From an uncultured Aquimarina sp. (GTDB lineage: Bacteria; Bacteroidota; Bacteroidia; Flavobacteriales; Flavobacteriaceae), in assembly GCA_947500545.1 (NCBI GenBank), contig CANMSO010000006.1, forward strand, positions 186,001 to 250,000: a DNA stretch of 64,000 nt, read 5' to 3'. Shown one piece after another: positions 9,325 to 17,316 of this stretch. Each line of letters opens with the position of its first letter. Positions within the stretch are counted from its first letter, which is position 1. Both the position numbers and the translations under genes were made by a program. The notes beneath the pieces were generated by a model that was not told the origin of the DNA, ran no database searches, and saw only the letters and a program-made list of their open reading frames with translations.

Positions 9325-10218
9325 ATGAAAAACATTCAAAAAAATCTATTACCATTTTTAATAATAGTATTTCTATCTGTTAACGCTACTTGTCAATCCC
9401 AGGAAAGTAGCGTTACGGATACGAATGTTAAAAAAGAAAAAAGAAAAAAGAAAAAGAAGTATCAGTTACCTAAAATTGATTTAAGTCATTGGAAAGTAAC
9501 CCTGCCAGTAGGTAAGCCTGATGAAGTAGCTCCTCCAGAAATTTTGAATTATGCAACCAATGAAAAGCTCAAGAAATACATGTACAATGACTCAATAGAT
9601 GGATCGCTTGTATTTTATGCTTTTCCTGGCTCCAGAACCTCAAATACCAAATATTCGCGATCAGAATTACGAGAGCAAATGGTACCGGGTGACAATAACA
9701 CAAATTGGACTTTTGCGCAAGGTGGTATAATGAGAGGGAAACTGAAAGTTGAGGATATTTCTAAAAACAAAGAAGATAAATATCACAAAACCATCATTAT
9801 GCAAATTCATGGTCGGTTAACAAATGAGCAGCGGGATTTGATAGGACAAAAAGATAATAATGCTCCTCCTATCCTGAAAATCTATTGGAAAGATGGTAAA
9901 GTAAGAGTGAAGACGAAAGTTTTGAAAAATCCGAATGCATCAAAAACTGAAATTTTGAAAACAGATGCTTGGATCGATGATAAAGGATACACTTTTAAGG
10001 AAGAAGTGGGGTTCAAAAAATTCACTCTAGAAGTAAAAGTCACGAACGGGAAAATGGTGATCTCACTAAATAATAATGAGTTTGCTGTTTACAAGGACTT
10101 AAATATTAAACGATGGGGAGTATTCGATAATTATTTCAAGGCAGGCAACTACTTAACAACTAATGATAAAGGAGCATACGCAAAGGTTAAATATTATCGA
10201 CTAGAAGTATCTCATTAA
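9325..10218 (+). CDS. PL7-family alginate lyase (alginate_lyase2 domain)
   Basis: A 297-aa protein with an N-terminal export signal; Cys23 in NATCQ may be lipidated but the lipobox is poor. The catalytic jelly-roll runs from about residue 50 to the end. It carries the three PL7 signatures: RSELREQM (RxELR, about 113-120), QIHG (Q-I-H, about 157-160) and YFKAGNY (near the C-terminus). PL7 enzymes endolytically cleave alginate; QIH is often linked to polyG or polyMG preference. Residues 36-45 (KKEKRKKKKK) form a very basic linker between signal and catalytic domain. Last gene of the susC operon. A perfect 11-bp hairpin follows at 10295-10322. Confidence 0.93.
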   Translation: MKNIQKNLLPFLIIVFLSVNATCQSQESSVTDTNVKKEKRKKKKKYQLPKIDLSHWKVTLPVGKPDEVAPPEILNYATNEKLKKYMYNDSIDGSLVFYAFPGSRTSNTKYSRSELREQMVPGDNNTNWTFAQGGIMRGKLKVEDISKNKEDKYHKTIIMQIHGRLTNEQRDLIGQKDNNAPPILKIYWKDGKVRVKTKVLKNPNASKTEILKTDAWIDDKGYTFKEEVGFKKFTLEVKVTNGKMVISLNNNEFAVYKDLNIKRWGVFDNYFKAGNYLTTNDKGAYAKVKYYRLEVSH

Positions 10219-10294
10219 TTTGGAGCATTTCGAATCGCCAAATTGAAATAATTAAAGGAAAGAAATTAAATTTGAGTTAGTCTTTGATTGGATC

Positions 10295-10322
10295 TGCTAA
10301 CCCTATTGGCGTAGGGTTAGCA
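10295..10322 (+). terminator. Hairpin after the PL7 gene
   Basis: A perfect 11-bp stem (TGCTAACCCTA with TAGGGTTAGCA) and a 6-nt loop, 77 bp after the PL7 stop. There is no T-tract, so it may be an mRNA-stabilising 3' structure rather than an efficient terminator. Confidence 0.5.
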
Positions 10323-10404
10323 TAATCCACAAACAGCTTAAACAAAGCAATTAAATAATTTTTTTTTGACCATTTATATATTTTTATTATAACGAATAAT
10401 TTTA

Positions 10405-10433
10405 TAAATTTGGCAAACCAATCTGGTTAACCA
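10405..10433 (+). promoter_or_regulatory. Promoter -7 box and GntR operators before the regulator gene
   Basis: TAAATTTG (10405-10412) is an exact TAnnTTTG -7 box. It overlaps by TG the operator TGGCAAACCA (10411-10420), and the perfect palindrome TGGTTAACCA follows at 10424-10433, again 13 bp on. The box-operator overlap and the 13-bp step match the susC promoter, implying autoregulation and co-regulation by the product of the next gene. Confidence 0.7.
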
Positions 10434-10458
10434 ATTTATTTAATACCTACTGAAGACT

Positions 10459-11166
10459 ATGAAATTAGAAATACTAACAAAGAATGAGAATCAGGAAATT
10501 CAGAAGAAAATTATTTCCCAAATAAGGGATTTGATTAACTATAAAAATTTGGAGCCTGGTGATAAATTGCCTTCAGAAAGAAGTTTATCAGAAAAATTCG
10601 AAGTTAGCAGGGGGAACATCAGAGAAGCTATTCAGAAATTAGAATTTTATGGCCTTTTGAACTCTATCCCACAAAGTGGAACTTTCGTAGCCAATATTGG
10701 AGTAATTGCCATGAACGGTATGATAGAAGATATTTTAAGGCTAGAGGACCCTGAATTTAAATCTTTAGTGGAAACGCGTATTTTATTAGAACTAAAAACT
10801 GCCAGATTAGCGGCTCTAAGAAGAACTGATGATGATCTAAAACTTATTAAAGAAGCGCTTGATGCCTACGCTGATAAAGTTATAAAAGGTGAAGATGCCG
10901 TACAGGAGGATTTATTGTTTCATTTAGCTATTGCCAAAGCAAGTGGTAATAGCACCATGAATACGTTTATGCTCATTATTACTCCCGGAATTATTACCAA
11001 TTTTGAAAAGTACCATGTATGCGATTCTAATCAAGCTTTTTTAGGTATCCAAGAACATACAGACATCTATGAAGCTATTAAAACACAAAACCCGAAGTTA
11101 GCTAAGGCAAAAATGAAAGCTCACTTCAAAATGTTATATCAATACTGCTATAACCAAAAGGATTAA
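10459..11166 (+). CDS. FadR-subfamily GntR transcriptional regulator
   Basis: A 235-aa regulator. The N-terminal winged helix-turn-helix (about residues 12-77) shows the GntR signature PGDKLPSERSLSEKFEVSRG followed by NIREAIQKLEFYGLLNSIPQSGTFV. The C-terminal all-helical FCD effector domain runs from about 95 to 225, with ligand/metal-site type residues in ETRILLELKTARLA and HLAIAKASGN. FCD regulators commonly bind sugar acids; here DEH or KDG is a reasonable effector. It sits between the uptake/lyase operon and the catabolic operon, and TGGTnnACCA sites lie before both its own gene and susC. Effector identity is inference. Confidence 0.88.
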   Translation: MKLEILTKNENQEIQKKIISQIRDLINYKNLEPGDKLPSERSLSEKFEVSRGNIREAIQKLEFYGLLNSIPQSGTFVANIGVIAMNGMIEDILRLEDPEFKSLVETRILLELKTARLAALRRTDDDLKLIKEALDAYADKVIKGEDAVQEDLLFHLAIAKASGNSTMNTFMLIITPGIITNFEKYHVCDSNQAFLGIQEHTDIYEAIKTQNPKLAKAKMKAHFKMLYQYCYNQKD

Positions 11167-11398
11167 AAATAAGTATTGAAGATAAAATTGCACGAATTTA
11201 TCTTCTTTAAAAAAATATAGAGGGATTTATACTTAAACCATTTTACTATTACTTAGGTATTTAAAATTTATTTGAATCTACCTAAGGGCATTAATGGCCA
11301 GTATACTGAAATAACACTTAGTTCGCTTAAACATCTATATAGATGATTAGCATCTTAGCATTTTTTTTCAGAGAAATCTCTTTAACTAAACATAAAAT
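11167..11398. promoter_or_regulatory. Upstream region of the uronate-catabolic operon
   Basis: 232 bp without a gene. It contains an 8-bp inverted repeat CTTAGGTA (11252-11259) / TACCTAAG (11279-11286). There is no clear TGGTnnACCA site and no exact -7 box, so this operon may be controlled differently or read through from the regulator gene. Confidence 0.35.
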
Positions 11399-12688
11399 AT
11401 GAAAGTTAAAGGATTAAGATGGTGGATTATAGGACTTGTATGTCTGGCGACAATCATCAATTATATTGATAGGTCGGCTCTGGGAATCATGTGGCCTGAA
11501 ATGCAAAAGGATTTGGGGTTAACAGAAGAAGATTATGCCTGGATTATAAACATATTCACTATTACCTATGCAGCAGGTAAATTCATCTCGGGATGGGTAT
11601 ATGACAAGGTAGGTACCAAAATAGGATTTGTACTTTCTATCTTTTTCTGGTCTCTTGCCTCTTTGTTACACTTTTTCGCCAAAGGATTAGCTTCTCTAGG
11701 CCTGTATAGGGGTATACTTGGTGTTTCTGAGGCAGGAAACTGGCCGGGAGCCGTAAAAAACAATGCCGAATGGTTCCCAATAAAAGAACGTGCCGTAGCA
11801 CAAGGTATTTTTAATGCCGGTGCCGCTATCGGCTCTATAGTTGCCGCACCAACAATTGCAGAATTATTTGAAGGATATGGGTGGAGATGGACTTTCATTA
11901 TAATTGGTACAATTGGATTTTTATGGATCATTCCATGGTTAATTTTTAATAAGAAACAACCAAAAGAACACCCATGGATAACAGATAAGGAAAAAGATCT
12001 TATTCTATCGGGACGACCAGAAACTTCCCAAAATGATAATGAAAAAGGACTCCCCCTATTAGAAATACTTAAGTTCAAAGAAGCCTGGGGAATCCTCGTA
12101 TCTCGGTTCTTTATTGAACCTATCTGGTGGTTATTTGTATTCTGGATGCCTATTTACCTCAATAAACAATATGGCTTTAATGTAAAAGAGATTGGTCTTT
12201 ATGCCTGGTTTCCATATGTAGGTGCGGCTATAGGAAGTATTGCTGGTGGATGGTATGTTCAAAAACTAATGAAAACTCTCAGTCTTGATAAAGCCAGAAA
12301 AAGAGTTATAGCCATTGGTGGAGCGATTATTTTTGTAGCGATTATAGCAGCGATTTTATTTGCAGACACCCCAGAAAAGTTTGTTTCTTTTGTATTCATA
12401 GTACTATTTGGATTCCAATTTTCTATCAGTAACATCCAAACATTATCCAGTGACCTTTTAAAGAGTAAATCAGTTGGAAAATTAGCTGGACTAGCAGGAA
12501 CCATTGGGGCTATTTCTGTAGCCATTATGAACTTCATTATACCCAAGATAACAACTGTGTCTTATACTCCAGCATTTATTATCCTGGCTGTATTAGCACC
12601 TTTATCAGTACTCTCAATCTTTGTACTGATCAAAGAAATAAAACCCTTACAAGAAAAAATTAGAACAACTAAATTAAAAAAATTATAA
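11399..12688 (+). CDS. MFS transporter, hexuronate/DEH uptake (ExuT-like)
   Basis: A 429-aa inner-membrane protein with about 12 hydrophobic helices. The N-terminus WWIIGLVCLATIINYIDRSA and the motif after helix 2-3 (GKFISGWVYDKVGTKIGF) fit the ACS/hexuronate branch of the MFS, as does GVSEAGNWPGAVKN (family GxxEaxxxPa). In alginate loci these carriers import the unsaturated-uronate product DEH. First gene of an operon with the SDR (5-bp gap), KDG kinase and KDPG aldolase, which supports DEH or a related uronate as substrate. Confidence 0.85.
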   Translation: MKVKGLRWWIIGLVCLATIINYIDRSALGIMWPEMQKDLGLTEEDYAWIINIFTITYAAGKFISGWVYDKVGTKIGFVLSIFFWSLASLLHFFAKGLASLGLYRGILGVSEAGNWPGAVKNNAEWFPIKERAVAQGIFNAGAAIGSIVAAPTIAELFEGYGWRWTFIIIGTIGFLWIIPWLIFNKKQPKEHPWITDKEKDLILSGRPETSQNDNEKGLPLLEILKFKEAWGILVSRFFIEPIWWLFVFWMPIYLNKQYGFNVKEIGLYAWFPYVGAAIGSIAGGWYVQKLMKTLSLDKARKRVIAIGGAIIFVAIIAAILFADTPEKFVSFVFIVLFGFQFSISNIQTLSSDLLKSKSVGKLAGLAGTIGAISVAIMNFIIPKITTVSYTPAFIILAVLAPLSVLSIFVLIKEIKPLQEKIRTTKLKKL

Positions 12689-12693
12689 AAGAA

Positions 12694-13455
12694 ATGAATT
12701 TAAAAAGAAAAATAGCTATAATAACTGGAGCTACCGGTGGTATTGGTTTCGAAGTTGCAAAAAGATTAGGTAATGATGGATATACTGTAATTTTAAATGG
12801 TATAGAAGATGATAAAGGAGCTCAAAGAGTAGAAGAACTTACTGCGCAAGGAATAACCGCTGAGTACTATGGATTTGATGTTACAGATGAAGATGCTGTA
12901 ACTTCAAACATAAATGCAATTGGAGAAAAATATGGTAAAATTGATGTACTAGTAAATAATGCTGGTGGATTAGGTGGAAGATCAAGATTTGAAGAAATGA
13001 CAACAGAATTTTATAGATCTGTAATGGCGTTAAACCTTGACTCAACATTTTTTGCTTCTAGAGCCGCTATTCCATTCCTTAAAAAGGGAGAAAACGCTTC
13101 TATCATTAACTACACATCAAATGCAGGATGGACAGCCGGAGGACCCGGAGCAGGGATTTACGGAACATCTAAAGCAGCAGTTAATGCAATTACCAGAGCA
13201 TTAGCAAAAGACCTGGCTGAGTATGGTATTAGAGTAAATGCAGTATCTCCTGGTACTATTGATACTCCATTCCATGCACAAATTAAATCAACAAAGCCCG
13301 AAGTTTTTGCATCATGGAAAAATAATATTTTATTAGGAAGGTTAGGTCAACCAGAAGATGTAGCTTCTGTTGTTTCTTTCTTGGCAAGTGATGACGCCGC
13401 TTTTATAACAGCCGAAACTATTCAAATTGGTGGAGGTCAAGCTTTGGGAATTTAA
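12694..13455 (+). CDS. SDR oxidoreductase, probable DEH reductase
   Basis: A 253-aa classical short-chain dehydrogenase: cofactor motif TGATGGIG (about 10-17), NNAGG (about 88-92), catalytic Ser in NYTSNAG, YGTSK (Y-x3-K, about 155-159) and an IQIGGGQALGI C-terminus. In alginate catabolism an SDR of this type reduces 4-deoxy-L-erythro-5-hexoseulose uronate (DEH) to 2-keto-3-deoxygluconate using NAD(P)H. The next two genes use exactly that product. The Asp/Asn-rich segment after beta-2 (NGIEDDKG) suggests NADH rather than NADPH, but this is not certain. Confidence 0.85.
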   Translation: MNLKRKIAIITGATGGIGFEVAKRLGNDGYTVILNGIEDDKGAQRVEELTAQGITAEYYGFDVTDEDAVTSNINAIGEKYGKIDVLVNNAGGLGGRSRFEEMTTEFYRSVMALNLDSTFFASRAAIPFLKKGENASIINYTSNAGWTAGGPGAGIYGTSKAAVNAITRALAKDLAEYGIRVNAVSPGTIDTPFHAQIKSTKPEVFASWKNNILLGRLGQPEDVASVVSFLASDDAAFITAETIQIGGGQALGI

Positions 13456-13485
13456 AAATAAAGAATTACTAAACCAAACAACGAG

Positions 13486-14490
13486 ATGGGTAAAGTAGTA
13501 ACCTTTGGAGAAGTTTTAATGCGTATAGCTCCTCTGGGAAATAAAAAATTAAAACAATCTAATCAACTAGAGTATTACTTTGGTGGAACAGAAGCCAATG
13601 TAGCTATTTCATTGTCTCAATTTGGTAATAAAACCCAGCATATAAGTGCAGTTTCAAATGATTTTATTGGTGATGCTGCCAAAAGCTATCTTAGCAAATT
13701 TGGTGTTAACACGAATGCTATCATAGATACAGATCACCCACTAGGAATGTATTTCTTAGAGGTTGGTGCCGTCATGAGATCAAGTACAATATCATACAAT
13801 AGGTCAAATTCTTCTTTTTGTAATATTGATCCAAAAAAAATAGACTGGGAAAAGATTTTAGAAAACTGCCAGTGGTTTCATTGGACAGGCATTACTCCTG
13901 CCCTTTCTAATAATGCCTATCAAGCACTTAAAGAAGGATTAAAACTTGCCCATAAAAAAGGGATTACAATATCTGCCGATCCTGCCTATAGAAGCAATTT
14001 ATGGAATTATGGAAAAGATGCAGTAAAGATACTCAATGAACTAGTTGGTCTCTCAACCATTTTTATAGGAGGGCCAAATGAAATTAATGAGCTTCTGGAC
14101 ACAACTTTTCTAAATAGTAAAGAAGGTTTTATTCCTGCCAGTAAGCTGTTAATCGATGAACATCCAAATATTAAAAAAGTATATGATAAAACCAGAGTAT
14201 CACTAAATGCAAACTGGCATAAAATTACTGCCAGAATGTGGAACGGAAATGAATACGCTCAAACCAATGAAATAGAGATTACGCATGTTGTTGATAGAAT
14301 TGGAACAGGAGATGCTTACGCAGCAGGGTTAATTCATGGATTATTGCACTATGATGATATTATGGCACTAGAATTTGCTAATGCAGCTTGTGGATTAAAA
14401 CACACTATAGAAGGAGATGCTAACTTAGTTACTGAAGAAGAAGTACTACGTATAATTAGAGGTAATTTAACAGGAAGAATAATCAGATAA
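13486..14490 (+). CDS. kdgK: 2-keto-3-deoxygluconate kinase (PfkB family)
   Basis: A 334-aa ribokinase/PfkB-type kinase. It begins GKVVTFGEVLMRIAPLG (PfkB signature 1 region), has the substrate-site stretch YYFGGTEANVAISLSQFG and ends with the anion-hole/catalytic-base motif DRIGTGDAYAAGL (about 263-275). It phosphorylates KDG to KDPG. Its stop is directly followed by the start codon of the aldolase gene (no gap), so the two are translationally linked. Confidence 0.9.
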   Translation: MGKVVTFGEVLMRIAPLGNKKLKQSNQLEYYFGGTEANVAISLSQFGNKTQHISAVSNDFIGDAAKSYLSKFGVNTNAIIDTDHPLGMYFLEVGAVMRSSTISYNRSNSSFCNIDPKKIDWEKILENCQWFHWTGITPALSNNAYQALKEGLKLAHKKGITISADPAYRSNLWNYGKDAVKILNELVGLSTIFIGGPNEINELLDTTFLNSKEGFIPASKLLIDEHPNIKKVYDKTRVSLNANWHKITARMWNGNEYAQTNEIEITHVVDRIGTGDAYAAGLIHGLLHYDDIMALEFANAACGLKHTIEGDANLVTEEEVLRIIRGNLTGRIIR

Positions 14491-15168
14491 ATGGCACAGT
14501 ATACAAGAATAGAAGTCGCACAGATAATGAAAGATACGGGAATCGTACCTCTCTTCTATCATGAGGATATCGAAACCGTAAAAAAAGTAGTCACTGCCTG
14601 TTATGATGGTGGAGCAAGGGTGTTTGAGTTCACTAACAGAGGAGATCATGCCCAGGATATCTTTTCAGAGCTATCCAAGTGGATTGCAAATACGCTCCCG
14701 GGAATGATTTTAGGTATTGGATCTATTGTAGATTCAGGCACCGCATCATTGTTCATTCAAAAGGGAGCAAACTTTATTGTTTCCCCTATCCTAAACGCAG
14801 AGATAGGAAAAGTGTGTAATAGACGAAAAATAGCATGGTTACCTGGTTGCGCCACACTAAGTGAAATCAATTATGCCGAAGAATTAGGTGCTGAGATTGT
14901 AAAAATATTTCCTGCAGCCGAAGTAGGTGGTCCAAATTTTGTTAAAAGTATCTTGGCTCCTTGCCCTTGGTCTAGCATAATGCCAAGTGGTGGAGTTTCT
15001 CCTGAAAAAGAGAATCTTACTAATTGGTTTAGAGCCGGAGCTCATTGTGTAGGTATGGGATCCAAACTAATAGTCAAGAATAAAAATAATGATTTTGATT
15101 ATCAGACAATTACTAATCTCACTAAAAGCTCAATTGAAATAGTGAACCAACTAAAAAAAGAAAACTAA
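14491..15168 (+). CDS. eda: KDPG aldolase (2-keto-3-deoxy-6-phosphogluconate aldolase)
   Basis: A 225-aa class I aldolase with the (beta/alpha)8 KDPG/KHG aldolase pattern: GARVFEFTNRGD (catalytic Glu region), GIGSIVDSG, FIVSPILN, WLPGCATLSEI, and the Schiff-base Lys in AEIVKIFPAAEVGGP, followed by MPSGGVSPE. Cleaves KDPG to pyruvate and glyceraldehyde-3-phosphate, completing alginate catabolism. Starts at the base after the kdgK stop. A terminator follows at 15251-15290. Confidence 0.92.
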   Translation: MAQYTRIEVAQIMKDTGIVPLFYHEDIETVKKVVTACYDGGARVFEFTNRGDHAQDIFSELSKWIANTLPGMILGIGSIVDSGTASLFIQKGANFIVSPILNAEIGKVCNRRKIAWLPGCATLSEINYAEELGAEIVKIFPAAEVGGPNFVKSILAPCPWSSIMPSGGVSPEKENLTNWFRAGAHCVGMGSKLIVKNKNNDFDYQTITNLTKSSIEIVNQLKKEN

Positions 15169-15250
15169 TCTTATGTATTGTGTTGTTATGTAATAGACCC
15201 AAAACTGAAATTAGATTACTCTTGACAATCAAATAATGTGCAATTGTCAA

Positions 15251-15290
15251 AAAAGCCCTTGTATAATTTATGTACAAGGGTTTTCTTTTA
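15251..15290 (+). terminator. Bidirectional terminator between eda and ilvA
   Basis: Stem CCCTTGTA (15256-15263) / TACAAGGG (15273-15280), followed by TTTTCTTTT on the plus strand and preceded by an A-run giving a T-run on the minus strand. It separates the convergent alginate and ilv operons. Confidence 0.8.
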
Positions 15291-15316
15291 TTAATAATAA
15301 CTGTGAAACGAGTTTC

Positions 15317-16582
15317 TTATACCAAAAACTGAAACAGATCTGGTTTATCATTAAGATAGTCTCCAAAAAAATTAAGATCCTTCATTCTGGTTATAAGCGG
15401 TTCAAGATCATTTTTGTTTTTCAATTCAATACCAACTACTGCCGGCCCATTTTCTCTACTGGATTTTTTAGAATATTCAAAATGAGTGATATCATCATTA
15501 GGCCCCAAAACTTCTCCCACAAACTGTTTTAAAGCACCGGCTCTTTGCGGAAAACGAACAATAAAATAATGCTTTAAATCTGCATATAATAGAGCTCTCT
15601 CCTTAATTTCAGCAGTACGTGTGATATCATTATTGCTTCCACTAACAATGCAAACAACATTTTTACCTTTAATTTTATCTTTATAGAATTCTAATGCCGC
15701 TAGTGTGAGTGCACCTGCAGGTTCAACAACAATAGCATCTCTATTATACAAATCCAAAATGGTTTGACATACCATTCCTTCGGGGACCGTAAACATATCC
15801 GATAAATATTCTTTACAAATATCAAAATTGAGATCTCCAACTTTTTGTACCGCTGCTCCGTCTATAAACTTATCAATATCAAAAATCTCGGTATTCTTAT
15901 TATTTTTTATCGAAGTTAACATTGAAGGTGCTCCTTCTGGCTCCACTCCTATAATTTTTGTTTTAGGAGATAGTGCTTTGACCGCCCCGCATAATCCCGA
16001 GGCCAATCCTCCTCCTCCAATTGCCACAAAAACATAGTCGATTGGTACATCAGATTGCTTGAATATTTCTAATCCGATTGTTCCTTGTCCTTCTATAGTC
16101 TTAGGGTCTTCAAAAGGATGTACAAAAGTCCTACCTTCTAATTCACAAGCTTTCATTGCTGCTTTTGAAGAGTCATCAAAAGTATCGCCTTCTAAAACTA
16201 TCCTAACATGATCCCCACCAAACATTTGTGTTTGTGCGACTTTTTGTTTAGGAGTAACAGAAGGCATATATATTGTTCCATTGATTTTTAAGTGGTGACA
16301 TGCAAAAGCTACACCTTGTGCATGATTGCCCGCACTTGCACAAACCACCCCTTTATCTAGTTGTTCTTTGGAAAGTGAACTAATCTTATTAAAAGCTCCT
16401 CTGATTTTATATGAACGAACCCGTTGAAGATCTTCTCGTTTAAGCAAAACATTTGCATCATAGCGTCTAGAGTAACGAATGCTGTTCATCAAAGGTGTAA
16501 CCATAGCAACTTCTTTGATCGCAGAAGCAGCTTTCTGGATATCTTCTAATTCTGGAAAATATGTAGTGGTTATAGTGCTCAT
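15317..16582 (-). CDS. ilvA: Threonine dehydratase (threonine ammonia-lyase)
   Basis: A 421-aa fold-type II PLP enzyme. The PLP lysine is in RVRSYKIRGAFNKIS, the phosphate/substrate loop in SAGNHAQG, and the Gly-rich PLP-phosphate loop in AIGGGGLASG. The C-terminus (from about 330, HYFIVRFPQRAGALKQFV) is one ACT-like regulatory domain, shorter than the two of E. coli IlvA. It deaminates threonine to 2-oxobutanoate, the entry to isoleucine synthesis. Last gene of the ilv operon and probably under the tandem attenuator upstream of ilvD. Confidence 0.95.
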   Translation of the reverse strand: MSTITTTYFPELEDIQKAASAIKEVAMVTPLMNSIRYSRRYDANVLLKREDLQRVRSYKIRGAFNKISSLSKEQLDKGVVCASAGNHAQGVAFACHHLKINGTIYMPSVTPKQKVAQTQMFGGDHVRIVLEGDTFDDSSKAAMKACELEGRTFVHPFEDPKTIEGQGTIGLEIFKQSDVPIDYVFVAIGGGGLASGLCGAVKALSPKTKIIGVEPEGAPSMLTSIKNNKNTEIFDIDKFIDGAAVQKVGDLNFDICKEYLSDMFTVPEGMVCQTILDLYNRDAIVVEPAGALTLAALEFYKDKIKGKNVVCIVSGSNNDITRTAEIKERALLYADLKHYFIVRFPQRAGALKQFVGEVLGPNDDITHFEYSKKSSRENGPAVVGIELKNKNDLEPLITRMKDLNFFGDYLNDKPDLFQFLV

Positions 16583-16591
16583 AATCTAAGT

Positions 16592-17173
16592 TTAATACTT
16601 TTTTACTGCTATTATTATTCCAGTAGACCAGTTCATTTTGGTTAAATTAAAGTCTTCCCTTTCTTCCAAATATTCAATAAGCTTTTCAACATTTTCTTGG
16701 TGTCCATTTGGCCAATTGGGTTGATAAATCATATCATCAATAATATAGATTCCACCAATACTAATCAATTCTAACGCTTCCTCTATCTCACTATACTTAC
16801 CCGGCCATGCATCTGCAAAAACCAAGTCAAATTTTCTCCCTTTGTATTTCTTAATCCATTCAACTCCATCTGTGCATATAATTTCTACCCTTTTATCTTT
16901 TCCAAAATTATTATTAGCGATTTTCACTAACTCAGGATCATTATCTATACTAATCAATTTTGATTCAGCGTCCATACCTTCAATCATCCAAGACAATGAT
17001 AAACCTATACCTGTGCCTAATTCTAATAAATTTGATTTAGGTTTAGAAGTTATTAATGTCTTTAATAGTGTCCCTATATAAAGGTCCGAGGGCATTGTAA
17101 ATCCAATTTCTTTAGATTTAGATTCTATTATAGAATGAATTTTAGGCTTATCTCTAATATCTAAATCATTCAT
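16592..17173 (-). CDS. O-methyltransferase-like class I SAM methyltransferase
   Basis: A 193-aa protein starting at the ATG at 17173 (MNDLDIRDKPK); the frame continues upstream only through TTG codons. SAM-binding motif I is LLELGTGIGLSLSWM, motif II-like acidic loop is ISIDNDPELV, and FDLVFADAWPG corresponds to the DLIFIDA motif of the O-methyltransferase/class I family. The substrate cannot be told. It sits between ilvC and ilvA (9-bp gap to ilvA), so it is co-transcribed with branched-chain amino-acid genes, though a functional link is unproven. Confidence 0.7.
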   Translation of the reverse strand: MNDLDIRDKPKIHSIIESKSKEIGFTMPSDLYIGTLLKTLITSKPKSNLLELGTGIGLSLSWMIEGMDAESKLISIDNDPELVKIANNNFGKDKRVEIICTDGVEWIKKYKGRKFDLVFADAWPGKYSEIEEALELISIGGIYIIDDMIYQPNWPNGHQENVEKLIEYLEEREDFNLTKMNWSTGIIIAVKKY

Positions 17174-17316
17174 TTTTTTACTTTCTTTATAATTACAACT
17201 CAACAAAGCAATATATTTTTGTCAGCCTGGACCCATCAAAGGTCACACAATACACATCTCAAAACCTTAACAGATCCGGCCAGACAAAAATTTAGTTGGT
17301 TATTTCCTGTAGTTGG

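Noticed and set aside
11566..12078. 170-codon open frame antisense to the MFS transporter
   Set aside because: Shadow of the transporter frame; composition (Ser/Pro-rich) and lack of regulatory signals do not support a gene.
15236..15532. 98-codon plus-strand frame over the eda/ilvA terminator and ilvA 3' end
   Set aside because: It crosses a strong bidirectional terminator and overlaps ilvA.
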